DNA of 64,000 nt, taken from Bagarius yarrelli. Lineage: Eukaryota; Chordata; Actinopteri; Siluriformes; Sisoridae. The notes beneath the pieces were generated by a model. It saw only the letters and a list, made by a program, of their open reading frames with translations, had not been told where the DNA came from and made no database searches. The DNA is taken from positions 2,060,001 through 2,124,000 of the forward strand of contig VCAZ01000005.1 in assembly GCA_005784505.1 (NCBI GenBank), written 5' to 3'. Position numbers and translations under genes: made by a program. Each line of letters begins with the position of its first letter. The stretch's first letter is position 1. This document shows, in pieces, positions 43,750 to 55,119 of the stretch.

Positions 43750-43958
43750 ACATACATTTACATTTCTGGCATTTAAAAGATGCCCCATATCCTGAGCCAC
43801 TTACATTTATTTCATTAATACAACTAAACAGTTAGGGGGTAAATAGCTTTGCTCAAGGTGCCCAGCAATGGTAACTTGGTGGTCCTGGGAATCGAACCTA
43901 CAATCTTCTGGTAAGCAGTTTAACACCCTAACCACTATGTTACCATCTCCCTATACAT
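43750..43958 (-). mobile_element. SINE-A copy
   Basis: TTTACATTTCTGGCATTTAA, GCCACTTACATTTATTTCAT, TACAACTAAACAGTTAGGGG, GCCCAGCAATGGTAACTTGG, GGGAATCGAACC and ACACCCTAACCACTATG. It abuts the Tc1-like fragment directly, with only a few bases between. Confidence 0.9.
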
Positions 43959-44065
43959 AGACATACTTACCAACAGTGTGTTTCGAAATTTCTAGCAACA
44001 GGCAACGACACGCTTACTATTGCATATTGTTGTTATGTCGCAAAAGAACATTGTCACCATCCAAT

Positions 44066-44083
44066 TGTGTGTGTGTGTGTGTG

Positions 44084-44117
<34 letters not shown>

Positions 44118-44159
44118 ATCTATCTTTGATCTATCTATCTATCTATTATCTATCTATCG

Positions 44160-44197
<38 letters not shown>

Positions 44198-44247
44198 ATA
44201 TCAAGCTTTGATCTGATCTATCTATCTATCTATCTATCAAGCTTTTG

Positions 44248-44300
<53 letters not shown>

Positions 44301-44327
44301 GCTTTTGATCTATCTATCTAGCTTTTG

Positions 44328-44381
<54 letters not shown>

Positions 44382-44460
44382 CAAGCTTTTGATCTATCTA
44401 TCTATCTACTATCAGCTATCTATCTATCTATCACGCTTTGATCTATCTATCTATCTTTTG

Positions 44461-44496
<36 letters not shown>

Positions 44497-44503
44497 GTCT
44501 ATC
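44066..44503. repeat. (GT)n followed by complex (TATC)n array
   Basis: GT units (44066-44083) lead into more than 400 bases of TATC, interrupted about seven times by variants of AAGCTTTTGATC (near 44202, 44238, 44300, 44320, 44381, 44430, 44454). The array ends next to GTTAGCTAGCTTGGTTAGCT. Repeated interruptions show amplification of a compound unit. Length in the assembly may be unreliable. Confidence 0.96.
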
Positions 44504-45230
44504 GTTAGCTAGCTTGGTTAGCTAGCTAGTTTTGCAAAGTATAAAATAGGCAAGTTTGATGATAGATAATAAGAAACACACACTCCATCACACAATACTA
44601 AAAAAAAAAAAACACACAACCACACAGTACATACAGTAATTCTAGAGAGTTTAGTTAGCTAGCTAAAGATAGTTTGTTGAAAGTATGTTAAGACATACTC
44701 TTTTACACAGTAGTCATGAATGACGCGCACACATTTCTGAGGTAAAAAATGAAGATAATTAATTACATGTATCAGATCGTGCTGTGTAAAATAATCTTTA
44801 TTAGGTGTGACATTTATGATATAGTCTGTGTGGTCCACAAAATCCAAAACAAAAGAAATGGCACGAGATTACAAAAAATGCAAGTGGACACATTACATTA
44901 CTTTCAACTGAATGCAGAAATCGTTGCTGGCAATAATTCTAGGGTTAGATTTATTTTGCAGGAAATATTTGTACAGCCATAAAGTATTTTACTTTAGATG
45001 GTCCACTTTATCAAAAGAAAACATGAATACCGAGCCCTTCAGATGAATATGAAGCAAAGAACAGCTGTTGTTTAATTCATAAGCTCTAGCTGTTAGATGC
45101 AAATGCAGAAACCATTTACTGTTGACACGTAATATAATTGCTGAACGTATATGTTGTGCATCACAAATAGTGTTGTATTTTTCCATTTTTTTCAAATACA
45201 CCGGTCTTATGCAATAAGATAATCTTTGTA
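44504..45230. promoter_or_regulatory. AT-rich sequence, possible regulatory stretch at 44740-45080
   Basis: Contains GATAATTAATTACATG, AAAATAATCTTTATTAGG, GCAAATGCAGAAACC and ATCAGATCGTGCTG in sequence free of simple repeats. Opposed frames of 62-77 codons without domains. Conservation not tested. Confidence 0.3.
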
Positions 45231-45722
45231 CAGTGCTACCTTGACTTACGAGAGTGCCAATAAATAGGTTTTTCGAGATACGAGCCGTCTTTTATCTGAT
45301 TGTTTTTGCTTTAAGTTGCGAGCTAAAATTTGGGTTACAAGGCAACTTTAGACACCCAACCGCTAGTTGGCACAGCAAATGCTATAGTAAATGCAGTAAC
45401 ATCCGCCCAGCATCCAGTGTCTCACTCTATAGCTAATCAGACATACGCATTAGCAAGTGCGTTAGCAAGTAGTCGTCTGATCTCCAAGGTAAGTGCTGTA
45501 CATTATACTTAATAAAACCAGTTTAATGCAGTACATTCTATTATATTGGGGGTTTTTTTTTAATAAAAAAATCTAATGTCTATTTTTCTCATTTAATAAC
45601 ATGTAACAAAAAAAATTGCAGGGTTTTTTTCAGGACCCGAGACGGATTAATAACATTTCAATTCATTTTATTGTAAAAATTGATTTGACATACGAGTAAT
45701 TTGAGATACGAGCTCCGTCACC
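45231..45722 (-). mobile_element. MITE-D copy, one terminal repeat intact
   Basis: Starts TA then CAGTGCTACCTTGACTTACG, the terminal repeat seen at both ends of the 57.6 kb copy, and runs in the opposite orientation: TTTTTCGAGATACGAGCCGT, CATCCAGTGTCTCACTC, CAATTCATTTTATTG, ATACGAGCTCCGTCACCAAC. The far terminal repeat is missing. CAGT ends next to TA suggest Tc1/mariner-type mobilisation. Confidence 0.85.
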
Positions 45723-45989
45723 AACCAAGAATAATCAAACAAATAAGACGAATGTATGATATACATAACCTTTTTTTTTAAATTCGCTTTTCCTCCTTTA
45801 GTTCCTTATGAATTATGATTTTCTCCATGCTACCACACCACCCTGGATAATCTGGATAGAAATGGACCCGCTCTGTCTAACCTTCACCAAGAAATATGTC
45901 GAAACTCCAACTCTATTTTAACTCACACACAATATTAATTTAGGGCTCAGAGGTGTTAGTGATGGATCTTCAGGATGGAGGACTAATAG

Positions 45990-46300
45990 CTGAAATTATA
46001 TTATTGCTAATAATACATGTGCTGCAGGCTCTGATGAGCTTCATCCGTGGCCTTCCTCTAATTCATATGTAAAAAAAAAAATCGAATATGAATTTCCTGG
46101 TTAAAAAAGCCAGCCTTTTTACCCGGAGCATGTTCGATAGCAGCCGCTTATTATGAGCAGCAAAAATCCAACACTAGCGCTACGAAAGTTCATACGTAAG
46201 TCATTAATGAAAGTCCTGATCATGGGCTTGTTTCTTCATTAACTCTCGGCTTCATATCGTACAATTTATGCTTTTTCGTTCTTAATTCAATTTATGTTTT
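45990..46300. promoter_or_regulatory. Candidate conserved noncoding element
   Basis: AAATTATATTATTGCTAATA, TCCTCTAATTCATATG, CGAATATGAATTTCCTGG, AGCCGCTTATTATGAGCAGC and AGTCATTAATGAAAGTCC. Repeat-free with only one A run. No frame. Strong enhancer-like texture. Conservation not tested. Confidence 0.46.
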
Positions 46301-46944
46301 TTAGCAAGGCAATCTGAAGCCAGGATCAAAGTTTGCTCTCTCTAGTGGAATGAGAGAGAGAAAGGGGAGGTATGGAGATGGTCATTAAAGGAAAGTGCAA
46401 TACATGTTGTTTCCTTTTTCGCCTGTTCTTTTCTTAATGCACTGGAAGACAAATTACACCCCCTAGGTTTCTCTTGTTATTCCACAATTACAGCAGGTAA
46501 ACGACTTTTCTTCATAAAGGACCTGATTGCTCCGAGTGCCCTACCTGCACTAAACCGTCTCCCCTTGAACACAACAAGATTGGTTTTGTTTTGCTCTATT
46601 TCTATTTTTTTTTTAACATGTCAGTATGATATTCGGTTATCTTCGTCAGCCATGTGCAAATCTTTTTTTTTTTTTTTCTAAAAAATGTTTGTCTATGTCT
46701 TTCCTTGCCAATTTAATTTATCTTAATGACAGTATGCTCGGAACTTTTCTCCACACATTTCAATCCAGCACTGTTTTGCCCTCCCTGTTATTCCAGAACC
46801 AGAAAAAGAATGTTGTAATCACAAATGGAGGCTAAGCAGCACACAATCTGCTCTTCCTCGTCCCCACGGTTTTGGCAACGAGATAGAGATTAATTTCAGC
46901 CTCACCCACAGAACAAGCGTCTGCTACGGTGTTACTTTTCTGCC
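46301..46944. promoter_or_regulatory. Possible conserved noncoding sequence
   Basis: Complex DNA with GCACTGGAAGACAAATTACA, AGGACCTGATTGCTCCGAGT and CCACAATTACAGCAGG. It is interrupted by T runs at 46605 and 46664. It may continue the block at 45990. Conservation not tested. Confidence 0.36.
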
Positions 46945-46967
46945 AAAAAAAAAAAAAAAAAAAAAAA
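46945..46967. repeat. Poly(A) run of 23
   Basis: Uninterrupted A23, without a recognisable retroposon body upstream. Confidence 0.95.
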
Positions 46968-47159
46968 GCTCAATAGTTTAATCTAGGAGCGGAATTCCTT
47001 CTGTTTGGTTTTTTACAAAAAATATATACACATTAACCGTCCAATCTATCCGGGATCTGTACGGATTCCTTTAGCTCATGAAACATTTGATGTAAAACGA
47101 TGCTGGTCTGGATTTTTAAAAATGGGTTACAAAATACTTTACTGTACTGCCAAATAATC

Positions 47160-47275
47160 GTGGGCAGTTGACCATCGGCACCATATGTGCTTTTTCAACA
47201 TCCTGTTCCAAATTTAGTTCCCCTTAGCTGTGATATAAACCTCCATTCTGTTGGGAGGGATTTTTTGTTCAACAT
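47160..47275 (+). mobile_element. Tc1-like fragment
   Basis: ACCATATGTGCTTTTTCAAC, ATCCTGTTCCAAATTTAGTT, CCCCTTAGCTGTGATATAAA and CCTCCATTCTGTTGGGAGGG are in the order seen in a fish Tc1-derived non-autonomous family. Isolated interior fragment. Confidence 0.7.
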
Positions 47276-47744
47276 AAATTACACTGCCTTATGTTTTTAT
47301 AAACAGAAGAAACGGGTGAATTAATGATCTATCTAAGTCTTATATTCTAAAGATATTAAAGGGTGTAATGGCTTCTGATCACTAATTAAAGTAACGGACA
47401 AAAGAATATCAGACATGATGTAATAAGTAAATTATCAGTGATGCAAATTAGACCGTTACCACTTTAAGCACTATGCCTTAATCTTAATTCTTACTTTCAG
47501 ACTACAATCTTTTTTTTTTCATTTATTCACTCTTTGTGTTTATGTACACATTTAATGTTACACAATGACCACAAAACGTATCAATTTCTGTCTTTTATGT
47601 TCCGTCGAATTCTAACAGTATCTCTGACTGTTATGAAGTGTGTTGGACGCTGGAGATTCCTTCCCAAAAAAAGATCCATTGTGAACATTTCTTTACAGTT
47701 AGGAAACTTTTAAAAAAAAAATCTGTTAATGGTAATAAAACCGG

Positions 47745-47935
47745 GTCACCAGACTCGGTCCTGAAGGGCTGTAGAGTTTAGCTCCAATTTGACTCAACAC
47801 AACTGCCTGAAAGTTTCACATACCCCAGCAAGCGCTTAATTAGCTAATTCAGGTGTGTTTGATTGGGTTTGGAGCTAAAAATTGCAGGAAACCGACCCTC
47901 CCTCTTGGACAGAGTTTTTGCTGACTCCTGCATTA
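47745..47935 (+). mobile_element. Palindromic fish repeat E, fuller copy
   Basis: Begins GTCACCAGACTCGGTCCTGA then AGGGCTGTAGAGTTTAGCTC. The centre has CTTAATTAGCTAATTCAGGT, and the right arm GGTTTGGAGCTAAAAATTGC, AGGAAACCGACCCTCC returns as the inverse of the left arm. The inverted-repeat layout with no coding frame fits a MITE-like element. A partial copy is at 11060-11165. Confidence 0.75.
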
Positions 47936-48062
47936 GAATGATTTTTATTACATCCAGAAAAAATATATCATAGCCATTCTGTAACATATTGCAACTCTCT
48001 TTGTGTATCGTGAATCATTGCAATGTTTTTGACTTTATATTTTTAAATAATATATTTTTTTC

Positions 48063-48395
48063 AGCACGGTGGCGTTGTGGTTAGCACTGTTGCCTCACAG
48101 CATGAAGGCCCGTGGCAGTGGTCTTTCTGTGTGGAGTTTGCATGGGTTTACTCCGTTACTTCCGGGTACTCCGGTTTCCCCTCCCACAGTCCCATAAACA
48201 TGTATGTTTGGTTGATTGATGATTCTAAATTGCCTATAGGAGTGAGTGTGTGTGTGTGGCCCTGTGATGGACTGGCAATCTGTCCAGGGTGTACCCCTCC
48301 TGCCTTTCGCCCTTTCCGATACGGCTGAGATAGACTCCATCAGATCCCTGTGACCCCGAATTAGGGAATAAGTGGGTAGAGGATGAATAAAATGA
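48063..48395 (+). mobile_element. SINE-B copy, near full length
   Basis: The head CACGGTGGCGTTGTGGTTAG then CACTGTTGCC is box-A-like; the box B region is diverged. The body has TTTCTGTGTGGAGTTTGCAT, GGGTACTCCGGTTTCCCCTC, GATTCTAAATTGCC, GGCCCTGTGATGGACTGGCA and TCCAGGGTGTACCCC. The tail reads CCCTGTGACCCCGAATTAGG, GTGGGTAGAGGATGAATAAA. The fullest plus-strand copy here, and the two frames of about 80 codons across it are shadows. Confidence 0.92.
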
Positions 48396-48989
48396 TATAT
48401 TTATTATTATAATATAAAATATATAAAGTATTATAAAGTATCTGGTGTATTCTGGGACACTGGGTGGACAGCTATTTTTTTTTTATTTTATACAATTTAG
48501 TATTTATTTTATAATTATCTCTGTTTACAATCTGTGAGATACTTTAATTATAACCTATTTTGACAAAAAAATAGGTAAAAAGTATGAAGGCATGCTTAAG
48601 TTCCTGGACATTGTCTGTTTATAGAAGTAAAATGTTTCAGTGAAATTATTATTTATAGGTAAATAAACAGATTAGCTGCCTATTAAATGTTTTTTGAAAT
48701 AATTAAATAAAAAGGATTTAATAATAGCTATGGAAAGGTATTAAAATGTATCAGTTAGGTAGCCAGCAGCACAAGCATCAAATACAGTATAAATTAAGAC
48801 GATTTATGAATTTTAGCTGTGTAATATTTGCACCAGTGTTTATTAACAAACCAGTGCCTAGAGCAGAAGTTCTCTAGCTGTAGGAAGAGAGAGAGTAGAA
48901 ACACTGATTTGGGCTATTTTTAAAAGTTAAATCACTTAACTGAGAAATAAGATAACAAATAAAGTTCTGTTGTTGCAGCATCACCTTTA
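48396..48989. other. AT-rich sequence, nothing recognised
   Basis: Very AT-rich, single-copy-looking, without frames or repeat families. Confidence 0.42.
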
Positions 48990-49250
48990 TTCATTAGTGT
49001 AGCAGCGGCGAGTCCTGTTTGTTTGGCATAATTTCCAAACTCGTATTGATTAAATATTTTCCAGTATACTGTTAATTGGTTAGTCTTTCCTCCGCTGACA
49101 TTATTTGGTCCCAGACCATCTCCAAATGATCACGTTGAATTATTGAGTCACATTTTAACCCCTTACACACCTGTACTTAGTGTCGAACAGATGTTATCCA
49201 AACACCCAGGAAATGTGTTAACGCCAGGTGTGAATAAGCCGTCGCCTGCT
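48990..49250. promoter_or_regulatory. Candidate conserved noncoding element
   Basis: CTCGTATTGATTAAATATTT, CTGTTAATTGGTTAGTC, TCCAAATGATCACGTTGAAT and GAATTATTGAGTCACATTTT. Repeat-free. Conservation not tested. Confidence 0.43.
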
Positions 49251-49609
49251 TTTACATATGCAGAGGGTTCAGGTTATTGAAATGTTACCCCGGTGCATTT
49301 TTCCTCCTCAGTGTGCATCATCTGGTGGGGTAAAAACAGACAACCGAGTGATCATAATAATCACAAGTCTGAGAGGAAGAGTTGGCCTCGCTCCAGATTC
49401 AGTACTCATTTGTTTCCAGTGCAAAAGGAATCTATTCCCTTGTAGAAGGTGAACTGAACATTCAGTGTGCAGTATGTGTAGATAGTTTGCCAAAAAAAAC
49501 AGAACTAATTGTTACTTCTTCACATTTCTGTAATTATTTGCTCTTTAACTTTTGCGAAAAAGTTTTTCTTAAGCATCTTTTACACCTGACTTCCCAAGCA
49601 GAAATCAGA
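49251..49609. other. Unassigned sequence
   Basis: Complex sequence with opposed frames of 61-79 codons and no domain. It may be part of the surrounding conserved-looking cluster. Confidence 0.3.
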
Positions 49610-49960
49610 TCATCTCTCTAACAGAATAACAATGAGGCCCAAAAATCTACTGCATCTGCAAAAAATTAATTATGCACTTCATGATTTTAATAAAACATAG
49701 AGGAAAGAAGGGGAAAAAAGGATTCTGCCTTTTATCTTTGAGCCCTTTCCAAATTTAGCATCACTTCATGGATAGGTTTGATCCTCCTTTGAGCTAAAGA
49801 GGCCTCTTTTTTTGCCTTAAAGCAGCCGGCACCGAGCCGAGAGAAGTGGGAGGGATTTCAAAAAGGATGTTTTGAGGCCCCTTACCATGTGCTTGCTTTT
49901 GTAATTAGCCGAGGCCACCTCAGCGTTTTTTAATGAAACATTTCCGGAGTGCAGGAAAAG
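49610..49960. promoter_or_regulatory. Candidate conserved noncoding element
   Basis: AAAAAATTAATTATGCACTT, CATGATTTTAATAAAAC, GCCTTTTATCTTTGAGCCC (TCF-like CTTTGA), CTTTTGTAATTAGCCGAGG. Repeat-free apart from short A/G and T runs. Conservation not tested. Confidence 0.43.
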
Positions 49961-50139
49961 AAAACTCGTCTCATCTGCCTGTGTGTAGTTATGGACAACA
50001 CAAACACACATACATGTATAACAAACACCCTCAGCCAAGCATTCAGAGACAGTATGTGTATGGGATAATATTATGTGGTGGGGGGAAGGAAGAAGGGGGG
50101 TGTATGTGTGTGCGTGTGTGTGTGTGTGTCTTGCTTTTT

Positions 50140-50530
50140 AAATAGGCCGCTAATCACACAAATTATTGCATCTAATTACCGCTCAGGCTCTAATTAATTC
50201 CTCCAGTATCACATCATTTAGTGCGCATTCACACCACAGCACCTGTTTTTCAGAGAATCGACGCTGTTAATTTGCTTATAAAACAAATAGCATTTGCATA
50301 AAATGCTTAATGAAGGGTTGAGCCGGGGTTCCGCTGTCCCGCCATGATGCTGCGTTGAGAGGTCAGAGATAGAGACATGCTCTAATCCCACTCCAGAACA
50401 ATGCTCTCCGTTGTCGCGCCTCTCGCCCTATCTCTCCCTGATAGGTTTTAATATAACGAGAGCACTCGGCACTAATTAATACGAGCATGCGTTGCTAATT
50501 ACTCTGCTGTACAACACGCCGGTTGTTGAA
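50140..50530. promoter_or_regulatory. Candidate conserved noncoding element
   Basis: GCCGCTAATCACACAAATTA, TTGCATCTAATTACCGC, GCTCTAATTAATTCCTCC, AGCATTTGCATAAAATGC (an octamer inside an inverted repeat), CACTAATTAATACGAGC and GTTGCTAATTACTCTGC. At least five TAATTA-type cores fall within 390 bases. The strongest motif density in the window. Conservation not tested. Confidence 0.5.
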
Positions 50531-52254
50531 CCCTTTCAGGAAAAATAAAAAAAGCACGGCAGGCTGCAGCACACGGGGAAAGAGAATGATGCAGGAGGAG
50601 GAGTGCAGAGGTCAGATTTGGACTTTAGAGACATTCGTAAGACTTGAGGAGGTGGTTGGGCGTTACGGTTGTTCTTCAGTGGTTTGCTGTGGCCTTGTTT
50701 TTTTTCCAGTTCAATTATTCTTTTTTTTTCAAGCTTTTATATTTAATAGGGATTATTAACCTTTAATCATGTACAGTAGAATAATAACACCAATAACATT
50801 AATACACACACTGATGCACATGTGATCCAATACAAGAAAGTCTTTCATCTGAGCCTTTTTTATATTTTAGAGTTAGAGAAATCAAAGACATGGTACACAC
50901 ACACACACACACACACTGTGTTTGCTCTGTAGAACTGTTCTCTTTAGCTCGCTGAGCGATGCCATTATCTCTACTGTTTCTTTGGACACTCTTCCCCCTA
51001 CTGGCTGAAAACTGTCATAATACAGTTATTATACTGTAACTATGCTAGTAGTGTTTTATGCATAAACTGCATACACACTTCCAGCTTATCACACCCAGCA
51101 TCAGATTTAGGCTTGAAGTGCGAATACGGATGATCGGTTGCAGGTTAATCCAGGTTAATTTGTTTCAATGTCTTTTGTTTATGGTTTTAGATGTCATTTT
51201 GGCCTCTTTAAATACAGAGCGGAAACACAAAGCCTCAGCTGCAGCGGCATTCTCAAAAAAATCTAAAAAACAATCCAAAAACTGTCCATTTGTCCCAGAA
51301 GTCCAGGTCCGACCTTAACGCACTTTCTCCTTTACTATTATCATTTCCCATGCACTGCACTGGCAGTCCTGTTATGTAGTGGAGACCAGTGCGAGTGTTT
51401 TTCTTTATGCCCAACAGCTGTGTTCTCCAACAGAGTAATTAGCAACACACACCCCTATCAACACAAATAGTACAGGAAAATAAAAACAGTCTAATTGAGC
51501 TGTAGTTAGATCTTTTTACTGGATATGGATATACATACAATATATATGAACATGTTACACATACTTTGTCGATATTTCGGTATTATTGCAGTTGTGTTAT
51601 GTTACCCCACTCAGTGCAAGTTGATCTATTTAATAATAGATTTAAACCATATTTGATTGAGTTTTAGTTTATTTTCCTCACTCAAGAGCCTTTAAAGACA
51701 CCCAAACAAAGCAAAAACATTGCTATAGACTCCAAACATCAGCTGGACTTAAATAGCACACGATTTACATCATTCAATTTTATTTATCTCTTTTTCTTAA
51801 AAACGGGAAAAAACATAAACAAGTCTAAGGTTAAGACGATAATTAAAAAGCGGGTAGACTTTTATATTAGGATTAAAAATAAAAAGGATATTCGATGCTT
51901 CTGAATGAGTCTAAAGACTCCGATAATAAATACAATTAAAAAAAATAAATCAAAATTTGATCAGTTTAAAACCTACAGCTTAAAATAAGGAGAAGCATTT
52001 GTTTTGCTCCAAAAGAATCATTGGCATTTGTTAATTTTCCTCAAATTTGTGCTCATTTTTCATATTAAGCTCCTACTTCCAAATGAAGGAGGTGTACATT
52101 TTTATCTCATTTATCATGTTAATGTTTGAAAACTTTTAACATGTGTGTGTGTGTGTGTGATTAATAACTCTATGTAGATTATTCTGTTATACCACACACA
52201 CTTTAAAACCCAGCCTCTTTCCTCAGTCTTTTCAGCTCAGGTTTGCATAAACAG
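50531..52254. other. Unassigned sequence
   Basis: A CA array lies at 50895-50916 and a GT array at 52142-52159. Some complex sequence lies at about 51090-51310, with an 86-codon frame lacking a domain. The rest is AT-rich. Confidence 0.35.
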
Positions 52255-52376
52255 TATCAAATACTGCTCTCTCGCTCACGCTTTCTCTCTTATTCTCTCT
52301 CCTTTTTTTTCTTTCTCTCTTTTTTTTCTCTCTATCTCTCTCTCTCTTTATTTCTCTCTCTCGCTTTCTCTCTTAC
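52255..52376. repeat. Pyrimidine-rich (CT/T) tract
   Basis: About 120 bases of T and C with almost no purine, including several CTCTCT runs. The Ser/Leu/Phe frame and its Arg/Glu minus shadow are compositional. Confidence 0.9.
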
Positions 52377-52549
52377 ACACACATTAGAAATGAAAATATT
52401 TTTTTTCAGAACTATCATTTTGCCCTCTACCCCCCTGTTAACTTCAACAGCCCAGACCGAGTGGAGTAGAACGGAGAGACATTTTACAGTAACAGCAAAC
52501 CGTCGAGCCCGAGTATTTCCACCTCTCCTTTCTGTAACCGCAGGCCTGC

Positions 52550-52765
52550 GCTGGAAAGTGGCTTCATGAGGATTAGCAGGAGGTGCTGATTTTTTGACAT
52601 CCGTCATTAAGAATTAATCCTCCTTAATAATTTATGTTGGCTTCCAAAAAGTTGAACATTAATTTTTGATTCACTTTGTCGAATCCTATCATTTGCATGA
52701 AATCAAATGAAAGTGTCACTGTAACGTGGTGACGTCAGTGAAGAGGAGACACTGGCCTGGAACTA
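52550..52765. promoter_or_regulatory. Candidate conserved noncoding element
   Basis: TTCATGAGGATTAGCAGGAG (bicoid-type GGATTA), GTCATTAAGAATTAATCC, TCCTTAATAATTTATGTTGG, CCTATCATTTGCATGAAATC (octamer ATTTGCAT) and GTAACGTGGTGACGTCAG (CRE-like). Repeat-free. Conservation not tested. Confidence 0.47.
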
Positions 52766-53544
52766 GAGCAGATGTCTTTTGGATTTAGTGGACAACAGGA
52801 GCTTTTTGGTCATTTTATTTATATTGGTTATTTCATATATATTTCATATATCTATCTATATATGAATATATAATGCTGTGCTATGACAGACACATTAGTT
52901 CACTTTTTTATTACAATTTTTAATATTTTATTATTATTATTCCTAAATTGACGAGTCACATTTTCCACCTTTTTTTTTAATTTTTAATCACATTATTTTA
53001 TTTTTTTATTTTTTTCCAGCAAACTTTATTTCATTTCGGATTTTACTTTTTGTGGCTTTCAACTTTAGTCATAACATTAATGATCAGCCAAAACCACCAG
53101 TTTTAATAGTCTTCCGCATTTTACTTAAATAAGTAAGCAGAGACCTACGTCACTTTAGCTTTAAATGCATTTTTAGTGTTGGTTTAATAAACACTGATTC
53201 TAAAAATTTCATGCCCATGAATTCACATCGCTGATGTAGTTATTTTAGCGATTTATTCTTGTGTATTCGACTGTATTGCTAAAATTTAAAAAAAAAAGTT
53301 TAAAAATGCTTGTGTCTATCATTAATGTTTCTCTTTCTTGTATTATAAAGTCATTAATATATTAACATTAGCATAAAATTAATTAAATACTCATTAATGT
53401 TTTTTTTTATTTATTATATAACATACAAATGAACGATTAAAATAAAACAGTTTACATCTACGTATTATTAAAAACCAGAGCACTTTTGTTTATGTTTTCC
53501 TATACAGAAATACACACACAGTCACACGCTCTCACACCATGAGC
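52766..53544. other. AT-rich sequence, nothing recognised
   Basis: Very AT-rich, with T runs and ATATAT patches. No frame or family. Confidence 0.42.
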
Positions 53545-53990
53545 TAAATAATTACCCCACTTCCCAGAGTGATCGCTCATTCTGGCCGTAAAGTGAATGC
53601 TCTAGGCTGTCCCCCCTTCTCCGTCTCATTAGGACCCTCCAGTCCGCCACACAGACGTCCTATGTGAGAAATTATCAATTAAAACCCTGCATCATTTGCA
53701 TAGGAGGAAGTGGAGATTTATGGGATAGTGAGACACGCGTGTCCCTGCGCAATCCGGTGCCACTCAGATTGTTTGTGGCCAATCTTAAATCCTGGAGGCC
53801 CCACCAAGATGAACTGCCACGTTACTCAGAACGTCAAGAAGTCCGAGCCCAAGCTCTGAGATTTATTAGCAATATTATCACAAACATGTCTCAAGTTTTC
53901 CCTTTTAATATGGGCCTGCGTCCTTGGAGGAATGTTTCCAACGCTGCAATTACGTATCTCACAACTCCCATTCCCGTTCCTGCTATATAA
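53545..53990. promoter_or_regulatory. Candidate conserved noncoding element with an incidental 108-codon frame
   Basis: About 445 bases without simple sequence: GAGCTAAATAATTACCCC, GTGAGAAATTATCAATTAAA, CATCATTTGCATAGG (octamer), GTTTGTGGCCAATCTTAAAT (CCAAT-like), GATTTATTAGCAATATTATC. A plus frame spans 53664-53990 (108 codons), the longest in the window not made of repeats, with no recognisable domain, signal peptide or flanking splice sites. The regulatory reading is preferred. Conservation not tested. Confidence 0.47.
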
Positions 53991-55117
53991 TATATTAATA
54001 AATATCCGGCTCTTTTTTTTAATATACGTGCAAGTTGGGGTGGGTGGAGGGGGGTAGCGGGTGAGCTCAGGGTTACGTTAATAAATTACTTTTGTCTTTT
54101 CATTGCTGTTTTATATTTTATCATTATTTTCTTTTAACTGCTCTTTTTGTGCGAAAGAAAAACAAGCTGAATGCCGGGTGATGAGGAGAGACGGAAATAA
54201 AAGAAGCTTAAAAAATTTGTGGAATGTTTTCAGCATTAAAATGATCTTCCTATTTCATGGCACTGGTCTAATCCAATGGAGGGCCAAACACTCACAAATT
54301 AGAGTGACCCTTTAATGCACTCGGTGGGGTGTGTGTCTTTGCACAGTGGTGGCAAACACACACCCTGCAAACGCATTAAATTACATTACTTTACAAACCT
54401 GTTTTGGTATGTGTGCAATGGCCGCTTTTCAGAAATGACCTCAGCAGTGATGTGAGGATTCTTTACACACTTTCTGCATATATACACAATAAACAAAATT
54501 AATAAATTACAGATGTTGTTTTTTCATCTTAAAAAACTAACTAAATAAATAATAATAGTACATTTCTTATTATATAATAAACTGGATTGAGTTTCTTTCG
54601 GTATGTTTTTTTCCCTTTATTTAGTAAAAACTTGATCAGTCTTCTGCCTTATCGTTTAAAAAGTATGTCAATAGATATTATACACATTTCTTAGTATCTA
54701 TATGAGTCTGTGTGTTTAATCATCTACACTGCACTGTTATTAGCCTGTTATTATTAGGCTTTTGGAGACTTTTTTTTCACCTAATGTTACTTCATAACTT
54801 GAAACAGGGTAGTTTGAACATTAAAATTAAAGTATATTTAGTTTTTTAAACACTAAGTATGAAAGTGTTAGTATTGTATTTTTTTGGTGTGGGGAATGAA
54901 AAATTTAGACAAATATTATACGTATATATTTCTGTAGAATATTTTTTTATTTCCAAAAAATTATACGCTAGATATTTTAAAAGTACTAGAAAACTTTGAA
55001 TAATTGATATTTTACTAGCCATTTCAAAATTCATAAACACAATTGATAGGAACTGATATTTTTAATATAGTTTTATATTTTGAATTTATATTTATTTATA
55101 TTATTATATTGAGCATT

Positions 55118-55119
<2 letters not shown>
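53991..55119. other. Mostly AT-rich, unassigned
   Basis: A G-rich patch at 54036-54060 (GGGGTGGGTGGAGGGGGGTA) could fold as a G-quadruplex. A moderately complex piece lies at 54150-54310. From 54480 to 55119 it is very AT-rich with nothing recognised. Confidence 0.35.

Noticed and set aside
48077..48340. 83-codon plus and 81-codon minus frames
   Set aside because: Both are within a SINE-B copy, which is noncoding.
52243..52607. 108-codon plus frame and 91-codon minus frame
   Set aside because: The first half is the CT/T tract and no domain appears in the remainder.
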